Below, in pieces: positions 18,756-27,734 of a stretch of 64,000 bases of DNA. The notes below the pieces were generated by a model, which was not told the DNA's origin, did no database searches, and was given only the letters and a program-made list of their open reading frames with translations. A program made the position numbers and the translations under genes. Source of the DNA: Brachybacterium huguangmaarense (GTDB lineage: Bacteria > Actinomycetota > Actinomycetes > Actinomycetales > Dermabacteraceae); NCBI RefSeq assembly GCF_025725725.1, contig NZ_CP107020.1:2976001-3040000 (forward strand), given 5' to 3'. Position 1 is the first letter of the stretch; each line of letters begins with the position of its first letter.

Positions 18756-18990
18756 CGCTCCTGCTGCCGGGAGCGCTGCCCGTGCGCAGCCTCCTCCAGC
18801 TGGCGCTCACGGGCGCCTGGGGCCTGCTGTGCATGGTGCTCCCCCCGCTCGCGGTCCTGCTCGGGGCCGGGGTCGCGCTCGACCTCTGCGGCTCGGTCCT
18901 CGCGCGCCCCATCGACGCCCTGCTCGCCCAGCTCGACGAGGCCGCCGCCGAGGCGGATCAGGACACGGGCGACGGCGCCGCCCGCAGGAG
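18752..18990 (+). pseudogene. Fragment of a membrane-protein gene at the rearrangement scar
   Basis: The plus frame from 18752 has clean high-GC codon usage and encodes two hydrophobic stretches ([31 protein letters not shown]) and an Ala/Asp/Glu-rich amphipathic tail. There is no plausible start with a ribosome site, its 5' side runs straight into the dehydratase remnant on the other strand, and no stop occurs in any plus frame before mqo. I take it as an internal remnant of an unidentified membrane protein left by a deletion or inversion; family not recognised. Confidence 0.5.
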
Positions 18991-18993
18991 GGC

Positions 18994-18999
18994 TACGCT
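18994..18999 (+). promoter_or_regulatory. Putative mqo -10 element (TACGCT)
   Basis: TACGCT 32 nt before the mqo ATG at 19032, with GGGAG as ribosome site. It lies right after the membrane-gene fragment. Confidence 0.35.
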
Positions 19000-19031
19000 G
19001 GATCGCGATCAGGACGAGGAACGGGAGAGTC

Positions 19032-20516
19032 ATGGCCAAGTCCACGGTGGACGTCACGCGCGCCGATGCGGTGCTCATCGGAGGGGGCGTGGCCAGCGCG
19101 ACCCTCGCGGCCCTGCTGAGCGAGCTCGAGCCGGGCTGGGAGCTCGAGGTGCTCGAGAAGCTCGACGCGGTCGGTCAGGAGTCGAGCGACGGCTGGAACA
19201 ACGCCGGCACCGGCCACAGCGCGCTGTGCGAGCTCAACTACACGCCCCAGGACGTCGACGGCTCGGTCAGCCCCGCCAAGGCGATCAGCATCAACGAGCA
19301 GTTCCAGGTCTCGCGCCAGTTCTGGGCGCATCTGGTCGAGTCCGGGCGCATCGGCGACACCTCCTTCATCCATCCGGTGCCGCACATGAGCTTCGTGCAC
19401 GGCCTCGAGAGCACCGACTACCTGCGCCGACGGCACGACGCCCTCGTCGCCAACCCGCTGTTCGACCGGATGCGGTTCACGACCTCCCACGAGCAGCTCG
19501 CCGAGTGGGCCCCCCTCGTGAGCGAGGGCCGGCCCGTGACCGAGTCGATCGCGGCCACCTGGTCGCCCGACGGCACGGACGTCAACTTCGGCCAGCTCAC
19601 GCGGAACCTGTTCGCCTTCGCCGAGACCGTGGGCACCACCGTGCGCACGGGGCGCGAGGTGATCTCGCTGCGCCGCATGGGCGGCGAGTGGGGCGTCATG
19701 AGCCGCTCGAGCGCGACCGGCGCCGTGCACGTGACCCGCACCCCCTTCGTCTTCGTCGGCGCCGGCGGCAACGCGCTGCCGCTCCTGCAGGACTCCGGGA
19801 TCGACGAGATCCGCGGCTTCGGCGGCTTCCCCATCTCGGGCGAGTGGCTGCGGTGCACGAACGAGGAGATCATCGCCCGCCACGACGCCAAGGTCTACGG
19901 CCGGGCGAGCGTCGGCGCGCCTCCCATGAGCGTCCCGCACCTCGACACGCGCTTCGTCGACGGCCGCCGCTCCCTCATGTTCGGCCCGTACGCCGGGTGG
20001 AGCCCAAAGTTCCTCAAGACGGGCCGGTACACCGATCTGTTCGCGTCCATCAAGCCCGGCAACATCGCCCAGATGGTCGCGGTCGCTCCCCCGAACCTCG
20101 ACCTCATGACCTACCTGGCCAAGGAGCTCGCCGCGACGAGCGGCAAGCGCTTCGCGGCGCTCACCGAGTACATGCCGGGCGCCCGCGAGGAGGACTGGGA
20201 GCCGGTGACGGCGGGCCAGCGCGTGCAGGTGATCGCCCCCGACCCCAAGAAGGTCGGCGTGCTCCAGTTCGGCACCCAGCTCATCACCGCCGCGGACGGC
20301 TCGATCGGCGGCATGCTCGGCGCCTCCCCCGGCGCCTCCACGGCGACCACGATCATGCTCGACATGATGGCCGCCGTCTTCTCCGACCGGATCGACGCCT
20401 GGCGCCCCCGGATCGCCCGGATGATCCCGTCCTACGGCACGTCCCTCTCGGACGACGCCGACGCCGCCCACTCGTCCCTCGAGAGGACGGCGAGCATCCT
20501 CGGCCTGTCCCACTGA
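19032..20516 (+). CDS. mqo: Malate:quinone oxidoreductase
   Basis: 494 aa FAD-dependent peripheral membrane enzyme oxidising malate to oxaloacetate with quinone. The FAD-binding Rossmann start is ADAVLIGGGVASATLAALL, followed by VLEKLDAVGQESSDGWNNAG and TGHSALCELNYTP; further family motifs are FVFVGAGGNALPLLQ, GFPISGEWLRC and SPGASTATTIM near the C-terminus. Length and motifs match Mqo. It lies 53 nt before lutA on the same strand, so malate and lactate oxidation to the quinone pool may be co-expressed. Confidence 0.96.
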   Translation: MAKSTVDVTRADAVLIGGGVASATLAALLSELEPGWELEVLEKLDAVGQESSDGWNNAGTGHSALCELNYTPQDVDGSVSPAKAISINEQFQVSRQFWAHLVESGRIGDTSFIHPVPHMSFVHGLESTDYLRRRHDALVANPLFDRMRFTTSHEQLAEWAPLVSEGRPVTESIAATWSPDGTDVNFGQLTRNLFAFAETVGTTVRTGREVISLRRMGGEWGVMSRSSATGAVHVTRTPFVFVGAGGNALPLLQDSGIDEIRGFGGFPISGEWLRCTNEEIIARHDAKVYGRASVGAPPMSVPHLDTRFVDGRRSLMFGPYAGWSPKFLKTGRYTDLFASIKPGNIAQMVAVAPPNLDLMTYLAKELAATSGKRFAALTEYMPGAREEDWEPVTAGQRVQVIAPDPKKVGVLQFGTQLITAADGSIGGMLGASPGASTATTIMLDMMAAVFSDRIDAWRPRIARMIPSYGTSLSDDADAAHSSLERTASILGLSH

Positions 20517-20569
20517 TCCTCCGTCCGGCCCGGCCGGGCCGGGCGGCTCGCAACCGCTGGAGCCCCACC

Positions 20570-21355
20570 ATGCGCATCTCCCTGATGGCGACCTGTCTGG
20601 CCGACGTGATGGCCCCCGACGTCGCCCGATCCACCGTGCTCCTGCTCGAGCGCCTGGGGCATGAGGTCGTCTTCGACCCCCGCCAGACGTGCTGCGGGCA
20701 GATGCACACCAACACGGGCTACTACTCCGAGGCGGCGCCCGTGGTCCGCAGCTTCGTCGACACCTTCTCGGCGCAGCTCGAGAGCGTCGACGCGATCGTG
20801 ATGCCCTCGGGCTCGTGCGCCGGCTGCGTGCGCGACCAGCACGCGCTCGTCGCCCGCCACGAGGGCGACGCCGTGCTCGAGGAGCGCGCCGCCGCCGTGG
20901 CCGCCAAGACCTACGAGCTCTCCGAGCTGCTCGTCGACGTGCTCAAGGTGACCGACGTGGGCGCCTACTTCCCCCACACCGTCACCTACCACCCCACGTG
21001 CCACTCGATGCGCGTGCTCAAGGTGGGCCCCCGCCCGCTGCGCCTGCTGCGGGCCGTCGAGGACATCGAGGTCGTCAACCTCCCCGCCTCCGACACGTGC
21101 TGCGGCTTCGGCGGCACCTTCTCCGTCAAGAACGCCGACACGTCCGACGCGATGGTCACCGACAAGGCGGCGAACGTCGTGAAGTCCGGCGCCGACTACG
21201 TGGTCGCGGGCGACGCCTCGTGCCTCATGAACATCGGCGGCAAGCTCTCGCGCACGGGCGCGCGCCCCCGTCCCATCCACCTGGCGCAGATCCTCGCCTC
21301 CACCCGGGAGCACCCGTTCGTGCCCTCGGACGTCATGCTCGGGAGGGCCTCATGA
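20570..21355 (+). CDS. lutA: Lactate utilization protein LutA
   Basis: 261 aa CCG-domain protein. Two Cys-rich motifs, CCGQMHTNTGYYSEA and CCGFGGTFSVK, plus CHSMRVLKVGPRPL and SGSCAGCVRDQH, are those of LutA/GlpC-type (4Fe-4S) electron-transfer subunits. LutABC together oxidise L-lactate to pyruvate. It is first of a lutABC operon with 4-nt overlaps throughout. The lactate made by the fucose diketo-acid hydrolase is one possible source, besides fermentation or environmental lactate. Confidence 0.95.
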   Translation: MRISLMATCLADVMAPDVARSTVLLLERLGHEVVFDPRQTCCGQMHTNTGYYSEAAPVVRSFVDTFSAQLESVDAIVMPSGSCAGCVRDQHALVARHEGDAVLEERAAAVAAKTYELSELLVDVLKVTDVGAYFPHTVTYHPTCHSMRVLKVGPRPLRLLRAVEDIEVVNLPASDTCCGFGGTFSVKNADTSDAMVTDKAANVVKSGADYVVAGDASCLMNIGGKLSRTGARPRPIHLAQILASTREHPFVPSDVMLGRAS

Positions 21356-22920
21356 GCACCGTCGACCTCGGCATGCCGGCGATCCGTCCGCAGCACGCCT
21401 CGCCCCAGACGTCCCATCTGCGCGGCGAGGAGTCCTTCCCCGCGGCCGCCCGCCACGAGCTCGCCGACGCGACGTTGCGCGGCAACCTCGCCCACGCGAC
21501 GAGCACGATCCGCGCCAAGCGCGCCGGCGTGGTGCGTGAGATGCGCGACTGGCAGAAGCTGCGCGACACCGGGAGCGCCCTGAAGTGGCAGGTCACCGAC
21601 CACCTCCCGGAGATGCTCGAGCAGCTCGAGCAGGCCGTCACCGCCGCGGGCGGCCACGTGCACTGGGCGCGCGACGCCGAGGAGGCCGGCGACATCGTCA
21701 CCTCCCTCGTGCTCGAGCGCGGCGGTGGCCCCGTGCTCAAGATCAAGTCGATGGCGACGCAGGAGATCGGGCTCAACGAGACCCTCGCCGCCGCGGGCGT
21801 CACGGCGATCGAGTCCGACCTGGCCGAGCTCATCGTGCAGCTCGCGGGCGACACGCCGAGCCACATCCTGGTCCCCGCGATCCATCGCAACCGCGACGAG
21901 ATCCGGCAGATCTTCCTGAGCCACATGCCGGACATCGACCCCGACATCACCGACGACCCGGCCGAGCTCGCGGGCGCGGCGCGGCGCTTCCTGCGCGAGC
22001 GCTTCCTGGACCTGCCCGGGGGCGTCGCGATCTCGGGGGCCAACTTCGCCGTCGCCGAGACGGGCACGATCTCGATCGTCGAGTCCGAGGGCAACGGCCG
22101 CATGTGCCTGACGCTGCCGCGCACGCTGATCTCCGTGGTCGGGATCGAGAAGGTGATCCCGAGCTTCGCGGACCTCGAGGTGTTCCTGCAGCTGCTCCCG
22201 CGCTCCTCGACCGGCGAGCGCATGAACCCGTACACGTCGCTGTTCACCGGGGTGCGCGAGGGCGACGGGCCCGAGGAGTTCCATCTGGTCCTGCTCGACA
22301 ACGGGCGCAGCGCGGTGCTCGAGGACCCCGAGGGCCGCAGCGCGCTGCACTGCATCCGCTGCTCGGCGTGCCTGAACGTGTGCCCCGTCTACGAGCGGGC
22401 GGGCGGCCACGCGTACGGCTCGACCTACCCGGGGCCGATCGGCGCGATCCTCTCGCCCCAGCTGACCGGCATGACGGGTCCGGACGACCCCAGCTCCTCG
22501 CTCCCGTACGCCTCGAGCCTGTGCGGGGCGTGCTACGACGTGTGCCCGGTCAAGATCGACATCCCCAAGATCCTCGTGCACCTGCGGGCCAAGGACGTCG
22601 ACCAGCGCCGGGAGACGCGCGGCCAGTTCCACGGCACGTGGGACGTGGCGATGCAGGGCATGAGCCGGCTGATGTCCTCCCCGCGCGCCTACGACGCGAC
22701 GGTCCGCGCGAGCCGCCTCGCGGGTCTGCTCAAGCGCCACGGCAACATCGGCCGCCTCCCCTCCGCGCTGCCGGTGATCCCCGGCTGGACCGACCATCGC
22801 GACCTGCCCACCCCCCACGAGTCCTTCCGCTCGTGGTGGAGCTCGCGCGAGAGCCCGGCCGCGGCGCCCGAGCAGACGCAGGACCCCGGCGACGGCACGG
22901 CCGACGAGGAGGCACGGTGA
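21352..22920 (+). CDS. lutB: Lactate utilization iron-sulfur protein LutB
   Basis: 522 aa. An N-terminal LUD domain (SMATQEIGLNETLAAAGV, ISGANFAVAETGTISIVESE) is followed by two ferredoxin-type clusters, CIRCSACLNVCPVY and CGACYDVCPVK, at roughly residues 335-410. It is the larger electron-carrying subunit of the LutABC L-lactate dehydrogenase. Start overlaps lutA stop (ATGA) and end overlaps the lutC GTG (GTGA), giving strict translational coupling. Confidence 0.96.
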   Translation: MSTVDLGMPAIRPQHASPQTSHLRGEESFPAAARHELADATLRGNLAHATSTIRAKRAGVVREMRDWQKLRDTGSALKWQVTDHLPEMLEQLEQAVTAAGGHVHWARDAEEAGDIVTSLVLERGGGPVLKIKSMATQEIGLNETLAAAGVTAIESDLAELIVQLAGDTPSHILVPAIHRNRDEIRQIFLSHMPDIDPDITDDPAELAGAARRFLRERFLDLPGGVAISGANFAVAETGTISIVESEGNGRMCLTLPRTLISVVGIEKVIPSFADLEVFLQLLPRSSTGERMNPYTSLFTGVREGDGPEEFHLVLLDNGRSAVLEDPEGRSALHCIRCSACLNVCPVYERAGGHAYGSTYPGPIGAILSPQLTGMTGPDDPSSSLPYASSLCGACYDVCPVKIDIPKILVHLRAKDVDQRRETRGQFHGTWDVAMQGMSRLMSSPRAYDATVRASRLAGLLKRHGNIGRLPSALPVIPGWTDHRDLPTPHESFRSWWSSRESPAAAPEQTQDPGDGTADEEAR

Positions 22921-23657
22921 ACGACTGGCACGACGACCGCCCCCGCCGCACCCCGGGGCTGAGCGCCAAGCAGGAGATCCTCGGGCGTCTGCGCACCGCG
23001 CTCGCGGTCGAGCGGCGCGATGCGGTGACCGAGGCCGCGGACGTCCCGCGGGCCTACCAGCGGGCCGACGACCGCCAGGAGACCGCGACCGACCCCGCCA
23101 AGGTGCGCCAGCTGCTCGTGACCCGGCTCGAGGACTACACCGCCGTCGTGCACCGCACGACCGCGGCCGGCGTGCCCGCCGCGGTCGCCGAGGCCCTCGG
23201 CGACGCGCAATCCGTCGTGGTGCCGCCGGCGCTGCCCGCCGCATGGACCGCCGGCCTCGCCGTGGAGCCCGTGCGCGACGACGGCACGCTCGGAGCACGC
23301 GAGCTCGACGCGATCGACGCCGTCGTCACCGGATGCCACACGGCGATCGCGCTGACCGGGACCATCGTGCTGCGCGGCGACGACCTCAGCGGCCGCCGCA
23401 TCCTGAGCCTCGTCCCCGACCTGCACGTGGTCGTGGTCGACGCCGCCGACGTGGCCCTCGGCGTGCCGCGCGCGATCGAGCGCATGGCCGAGGACCCGAC
23501 GGCGCCGTGGACCATGGTCTCGGGGCCGAGCGCGACGAGCGACATCGAGCTGTCGCGGGTCGAGGGCGTGCACGGCCCCCGGCATCTGCACGTCGTGCTC
23601 GTCGAGCCCGACCCGGACCCCGCACCCGAGACGACCGCCCAGGAGGCACAGGCATGA
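22917..23657 (+). CDS. lutC: Lactate utilization protein LutC
   Basis: 246 aa LUD-domain protein, third subunit of the lactate oxidation complex. Family features: KQEILGRLRTAL at the N-terminus, VVTGCHTAIALTGTIVL, the segment PDLHVVVVDAADV, and TMVSGPSATSDIELSRVEGVH near the C-terminus. The GTG start overlaps the lutB stop and the TGA overlaps the galM ATG. Confidence 0.94.
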   Translation: MNDWHDDRPRRTPGLSAKQEILGRLRTALAVERRDAVTEAADVPRAYQRADDRQETATDPAKVRQLLVTRLEDYTAVVHRTTAAGVPAAVAEALGDAQSVVVPPALPAAWTAGLAVEPVRDDGTLGARELDAIDAVVTGCHTAIALTGTIVLRGDDLSGRRILSLVPDLHVVVVDAADVALGVPRAIERMAEDPTAPWTMVSGPSATSDIELSRVEGVHGPRHLHVVLVEPDPDPAPETTAQEAQA

Positions 23658-24595
23658 CCGAGACCCAGCAGATCGGCCCCCGCGGGGGCGTCCACGAGAT
23701 CGCGGCAGGTCCCTACCGGGCACGGATCTGCGAGGTCGGCGCGACCCTCGACGGTCTCGAGCTCGACGGCCGCCCGCTCATCCTCTCGAGCCCGCTCGAC
23801 GGCCCGACGATCCTCTCGCGCGGCGCGCTCGTGGCGCCGTGGCCCAACCGGATCGGGGACGGCCGCTACACGTGGGACGGGCGCGAGCTGCAGACGGCGA
23901 TCACCGAGCCCGATCGCGGCAACGCGCTGCACGGCCTGCTGTCCTTCCAGCTCTACTCCCCCGTCGACGCGGCGGATGAGGCACAGCGGGACGCGGTGAC
24001 GCTCTCGACCGTCCTGTACCCCACGCCCGGCTACCCCTTCCTGCTGCGCGTCGAGGTCGAGTACCGCCTCAACGCCGAGGACGGCCTCACGACGACGGTC
24101 ACGGCGACCAACCTCGGCCGCACGGACCTGCCCTACGGCGTGTGCCCGCACCCGTACCTCGTGGCCGGCCCGGGCCCGCTCGACACGTGGGAGCTGGATC
24201 TGCGCGCCGGCACCGTCCTGCAGGTCACGCCCGACCGTCTGCTGCCGACGGGCATGGCCGCGGTCGAGCACGGCGGCGACCTCGACTTCGCGGGGGGTCG
24301 CACGGTCGGGTCGACGTTCCTCGACCACGCGTTCACCGACCTCGCACGGACCGACGGGCAGGCGCGGGTGGCCGTGACCGATCCCTCCGGGACGGGCGTC
24401 GAGATCGTGTTCGACGAGCGCTGCCCGTGGGTCCAGGTCCACACCGGCGACCGGCCGGAGCCCGAGAACGATCGCCAGGGCATGGCCGTCGAGCCGATGA
24501 CCTGCCCTCCGGACGCATTCCGCAGCGGCACGGATGTGGTGCGCATCACCCCCGGCTCCCGGCATCGGGCCGCCTGGACGATCCGAGGTTTCTGA
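23654..24595 (+). CDS. galM: Aldose 1-epimerase (mutarotase) family protein
   Basis: 313 aa beta-sandwich. VAPWPNRIGDGRYTWDG is the substrate-binding Arg motif, GNALHGLLSFQ holds the catalytic His, PYGVCPHPYLV a second conserved His, and EPMTCPPDAFRSG the catalytic Glu. It interconverts anomers of an aldose. It overlaps lutC by 4 nt, an unexpected partner: the same operon combines lactate oxidation and sugar mutarotation. Closer to the actinobacterial GalM-like/YeaD-type proteins than to E. coli GalM, so the sugar is unknown. Confidence 0.9.
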   Translation: MTETQQIGPRGGVHEIAAGPYRARICEVGATLDGLELDGRPLILSSPLDGPTILSRGALVAPWPNRIGDGRYTWDGRELQTAITEPDRGNALHGLLSFQLYSPVDAADEAQRDAVTLSTVLYPTPGYPFLLRVEVEYRLNAEDGLTTTVTATNLGRTDLPYGVCPHPYLVAGPGPLDTWELDLRAGTVLQVTPDRLLPTGMAAVEHGGDLDFAGGRTVGSTFLDHAFTDLARTDGQARVAVTDPSGTGVEIVFDERCPWVQVHTGDRPEPENDRQGMAVEPMTCPPDAFRSGTDVVRITPGSRHRAAWTIRGF

Positions 24596-24616
24596 CGCGG
24601 TGACCGCAATCATGAG

Positions 24617-24651
24617 AAAAACCCCCGGGAGATGAACTCCCGGGGGTTTTT
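24617..24651. terminator. Bidirectional intrinsic terminator between galM and lsr2
   Basis: AAAAA, then CCCCCGGGAG, a 5-nt loop (ATGAA), CTCCCGGGGG and TTTTT: a 10-bp perfect stem with U-tracts in both orientations. It serves the convergent galM and lsr2 transcripts. Confidence 0.9.
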
Positions 24652-24667
24652 CAGGTCACGACATCAA

Positions 24668-24994
24668 TCAGTGCGCGGCCTCGTATGCGGAGCGGACCTC
24701 GCTCGCGATGCGGCCGCGGTCGGAGACGGTGTAGCCGTTCTCGCGGGCCCACTCGCGGATGCGCGCCGTCTCCTCGGGGGACGTCGTCGAGGACGAGGCG
24801 CTGCGGGTCGTGCGGCGACCGCTCACGCGACGGGCCTTGCCCGTCCACGAGCCGATCTCGTTGCGCAGGCGCTGGGCGTTGTCCGCCGTCAGATCGATCT
24901 CGTAGCCCACGCCGTCGAGCGAGAAGGAGACGGTCTCGTCGGCCTTGGAGCCGTCGACGTCGTCGATCAGCTCGACGAAGGTCTTTCGTGCCAT
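24668..24994 (-). CDS. lsr2: Lsr2 nucleoid-associated protein / xenogeneic silencer
   Basis: 108 aa. N-terminal dimerisation domain MARKTFVELIDDVDGSKAD with FSLDGVGYEIDL, a Ser/Thr/Arg-rich linker, and the C-terminal DNA-binding domain IREWARENGYTVSDRGRIAS, whose RGR is the AT-hook-like minor-groove motif. The actinobacterial H-NS counterpart coats AT-rich, often foreign DNA. GAGGAG lies 9 nt upstream of the ATG. Last gene of the long dacB-to-lsr2 gene block. Confidence 0.97.
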   Translation of the reverse strand: MARKTFVELIDDVDGSKADETVSFSLDGVGYEIDLTADNAQRLRNEIGSWTGKARRVSGRRTTRSASSSTTSPEETARIREWARENGYTVSDRGRIASEVRSAYEAAH

Positions 24995-25128
24995 GTAGGA
25001 ATCACTCCTCGAGAGGGCTGGCGACGCCAGCTATTGGGTGATGCTGTCGACATGACCGTACCCCCTGTGCGCATTCCTGGCGAATTGACGCGCCGCGGGC
25101 TGCGGCGCACCGAATGCGGATTGTTCTC

Positions 25129-25323
25129 TCAGGAAGGGGAGGAGGGAGAAGTCGAACCCGTCTCGGGATGAGCGGCGGCATATTCACGCTCCGCTTCGCG
25201 CTCTGCCTCGCGTTCATGGCGATCCGCCCGCAGGATCGCGCGCATCGCGAACCAGAACAGCAGACCCACACAGATCGGCGGGACCAGGGAACCCAGTTCG
25301 TACAGCCAGTCGATGTGACCCAT
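25129..25323 (-). CDS. Small single-pass membrane protein downstream of lysS
   Basis: 64 aa: [20 protein letters not shown], one membrane segment at about residues 8-31 (LVPPICVGLLFWFAMRAIL), then a highly charged helix RADRHEREAEREAEREYAAA and a Ser/Pro tail. The ATG shares one base with the lysS stop (TGATG), so it is coupled to lysS. Not assigned to a family; a comparable small gene between lysS and lsr2 occurs in other actinobacteria, supporting that it is real. Confidence 0.7.
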   Translation of the reverse strand: MGHIDWLYELGSLVPPICVGLLFWFAMRAILRADRHEREAEREAEREYAAAHPETGSTSPSSPS

Positions 25324-26840
25324 CAATTGCTCCCGTGCTTGACGAGGGGAAACAGGATCGTCTCACGGATGCCTCGTCCCGTGAGGGCCATGAGCAGGCG
25401 GTCGATCCCCATGCCCATGCCGCCCGTCGGGGGCAGAGCGTACTCCATGGCCTCGAGGAAGTCCTCGTCCAGGCGCATCGCCTCGTCGTCCCCCTGGGCG
25501 GCCAGACGCGCCTGCTGCTCGAAGCGCTCGCGCTGGATGACGGGGTCCACGAGCTCGGAGTAGCCCGTCGCGAGCTCGAAGCCGCGCACGTACAGGTCCC
25601 ACTTCTCGACCACGCCGGGCACGGAGCGGTGGGCGCGCACGAGCGGGCTCGTCTCGACCGGGAAGTCCATGACGAAGGTGGGGCGCCAGAGGTCGTCGCC
25701 CACCCGGTGCTCGAACAGCTCCTCGACGAGCTTGCCGTGGCCGTACTTGGGATGGTCGAGGTCGAGCCCGAGCTCGGTCGCGATGGCACGCAGCTCGGCG
25801 ACCGACGTCTCGGGCGTGATCTCGCGCCCCAGCGACTCCGAGAGCGAGCCGTAGACCGTGATCCGGTCCCAGGTCCCGGAGAGGTCGTACTCGCTGCCGT
25901 CGGCGAGGGTCACGACCTCGGAGCCCGTCGCGCGGCGCGCGGCCTCCTGGACCAGCTCGCGCGTGAGGGCGCCGATCGTGGTGTAGTCGCCGTAGGCCTG
26001 GTAGGCCTCGAGCATCGCGAACTCCGGCGAGTGGGTCGAGTCGGCGCCCTCGTTGCGGAAGTTGCGGTTGACCTCGAAGACGCGCTCGAGGCCGCCCACG
26101 GCGGCGCGCTTGAGGAACAGCTCGGGGGCGATCCGCAGGAACAGGTCCATGTCGAAGGCGTTCATGTGGGTCACGAACGGGCGGGCCGCGGCGCCCGACG
26201 GGATCGCCTGGAGCATGGGGGTCTCGACCTCGATGAACTCGCGCTCCTCGAAGCTCGTGCGCAGCGAGCGCATGACCGTCGAGCGTAACCGCACCATCTT
26301 GCGGGCCTCGGGGCGCACGATGAGGTCGACGTAGCGCCGGCGCACCCGGGACTCCTCGGAGAGGTCGGCGTGCAGGACCGGGAGGGGCCGCACCGCCTTG
26401 GACGCCATCTGCCAGGCGTCCGCGAAGATCGACAGCTCGCCGCGCCGGGAGGCGCCGATGCGGCCGTGGAAGAAGACGTGGTCGCCGAGGTCCACCTCGG
26501 CCTTGAACTCCGCGAGGCGCTCCTCGCCCACGGCGGCGCGGCTCAGCATGATCTGCAGGCGCTCCCCCGCGCCGTCCTGGATCGTCGCGAAGCACAGCTT
26601 GCCGGTGTTGCGCACGAAGACGACGCGCCCGGCGACGCCCGCGACCTCGTCGGTCTCCTCGCCCGCGGCCAGGTGCCCGTACGTCGCGCGGACGTGCGCG
26701 ATCGTGTCGGTCACGGGCACGGAGACCGGGTAGGCCTCCTCCCCGCGCTCGAGCAGGCGCTCCCGCTTGGCCCGGCGCACGGCGATCTGGTCGGAGGTGT
26801 CGACGGCGTCGTCATGGTCGGGGGTCTGGGCGTCGTTCAT
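25323..26840 (-). CDS. lysS: Lysyl-tRNA synthetase, class II
   Basis: 505 aa. An N-terminal OB-fold ([20 protein letters not shown]) binds the anticodon; class II motif 2 is [20 protein letters not shown] and motif 3 [17 protein letters not shown]. It charges tRNA-Lys. The ATG at 26840 has GACAAT (26848-26853, complement) 7 nt upstream, so lysS seems to have its own leaderless promoter in addition to read-through from panC, 48 nt away. Confidence 0.97.
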   Translation of the reverse strand: MNDAQTPDHDDAVDTSDQIAVRRAKRERLLERGEEAYPVSVPVTDTIAHVRATYGHLAAGEETDEVAGVAGRVVFVRNTGKLCFATIQDGAGERLQIMLSRAAVGEERLAEFKAEVDLGDHVFFHGRIGASRRGELSIFADAWQMASKAVRPLPVLHADLSEESRVRRRYVDLIVRPEARKMVRLRSTVMRSLRTSFEEREFIEVETPMLQAIPSGAAARPFVTHMNAFDMDLFLRIAPELFLKRAAVGGLERVFEVNRNFRNEGADSTHSPEFAMLEAYQAYGDYTTIGALTRELVQEAARRATGSEVVTLADGSEYDLSGTWDRITVYGSLSESLGREITPETSVAELRAIATELGLDLDHPKYGHGKLVEELFEHRVGDDLWRPTFVMDFPVETSPLVRAHRSVPGVVEKWDLYVRGFELATGYSELVDPVIQRERFEQQARLAAQGDDEAMRLDEDFLEAMEYALPPTGGMGMGIDRLLMALTGRGIRETILFPLVKHGSN

Positions 26841-26847
26841 GCGTGCG

Positions 26848-26853
26848 ATTGTC
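26848..26853 (-). promoter_or_regulatory. Putative -10 (GACAAT) of leaderless lysS
   Basis: GACAAT on the minus strand, 7 nt before the lysS ATG, in the only sizeable gap of the panC-lysS region. Confidence 0.4.
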
Positions 26854-26888
26854 TCAAAGCGAGCGGCCCGGCCGCGGGTCGGGGCCGC

Positions 26889-27734
26889 TCAGGCCGCTGT
26901 CGCCTCCACCACAGTGGAGTCGAGCAGGCGGGTGCCCTCGACGCGCGCGGCGAGCACGACGAGCACCGGGCCGCGATGCTCGGGCCCGATCTCCGCGAAG
27001 GTCGCGGGGTCGACCGCGCTCGCGTAGTCCCAGTCCACGCCGGGGGCATCGCGCTCGGAGCGCAGCGCCGCGAGCATGCCGGCCATGCTCGGCGCGGCCG
27101 CCTCGACGGCGCGCACGGTGCGGGACAGGGCCAGGGCGTCGCGCCGGCCGTGCTCGCTCAGGTACACGTTGCGGCTCGAGCGGGCCAGCCCCGAGTCCTC
27201 GCGCTGGATGGGGACGGCCTCGAGGCGCACGGGCACGTCGAGATCGGCGACCATGCGCTCGAGGATCGCGAGCTGCTGGGCGTCCTTGCGTCCGAACACG
27301 GCCACGTCCGGCCGGGTCAGGTGCAGCAGCTTGAGCACGACCGTCGCGACGCCCGCGAAGTGCGTGGGCCGCGCTGCGCCCTCGAACACCGAGGCGATGG
27401 GCCCGAGCGCGACCGAGACGACGGGTGGCAGCACGGGGTACATCTCCTCGACGGAGGGTGCGAAGACGAGGTCCGCGAGGCCGTCGACGAGGGCCACGTC
27501 GGCCTCGAGGGTGCGCGGGTAGGCGTCGAGGTCCTCGCCCGGCGCGAACTGCAGGGGGTTCACGAAGTCGGTGAGGATCACCGAGCCGTCCTCCCCCGCG
27601 ACCTCGCGCGCGCGGCGCACGAGCTGCAGATGGCCGTCGTGCAGGGCCCCCATCGTCATCACGACGACGACGGGGCCCGCCATGGCCTCGCGCGCCGTGC
27701 GCAGCTGGGCCGTGGTGGTGACGAGAGTGGTCAC
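26889..27734 (-). CDS. panC: Pantothenate synthetase
   Basis: 281 aa, condenses pantoate and beta-alanine with ATP. MTMGALHDGHLQLVRRA contains the HxGH-type nucleotide motif, FVNPLQFAPGEDLDAYPRT and FGRKDAQQLAILERMV are further binding segments, and IQREDSGLARSSRNVYLS carries the KMSKS-like part (Ser-Ser-Arg). The GTG start overlaps the stop of the Rossmann/DUF2520 gene (GTGA). panD, making beta-alanine, is also in this window at 60110 but separately transcribed. Confidence 0.95.
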   Translation of the reverse strand: MTTLVTTTAQLRTAREAMAGPVVVVMTMGALHDGHLQLVRRAREVAGEDGSVILTDFVNPLQFAPGEDLDAYPRTLEADVALVDGLADLVFAPSVEEMYPVLPPVVSVALGPIASVFEGAARPTHFAGVATVVLKLLHLTRPDVAVFGRKDAQQLAILERMVADLDVPVRLEAVPIQREDSGLARSSRNVYLSEHGRRDALALSRTVRAVEAAAPSMAGMLAALRSERDAPGVDWDYASAVDPATFAEIGPEHRGPVLVVLAARVEGTRLLDSTVVEATAA

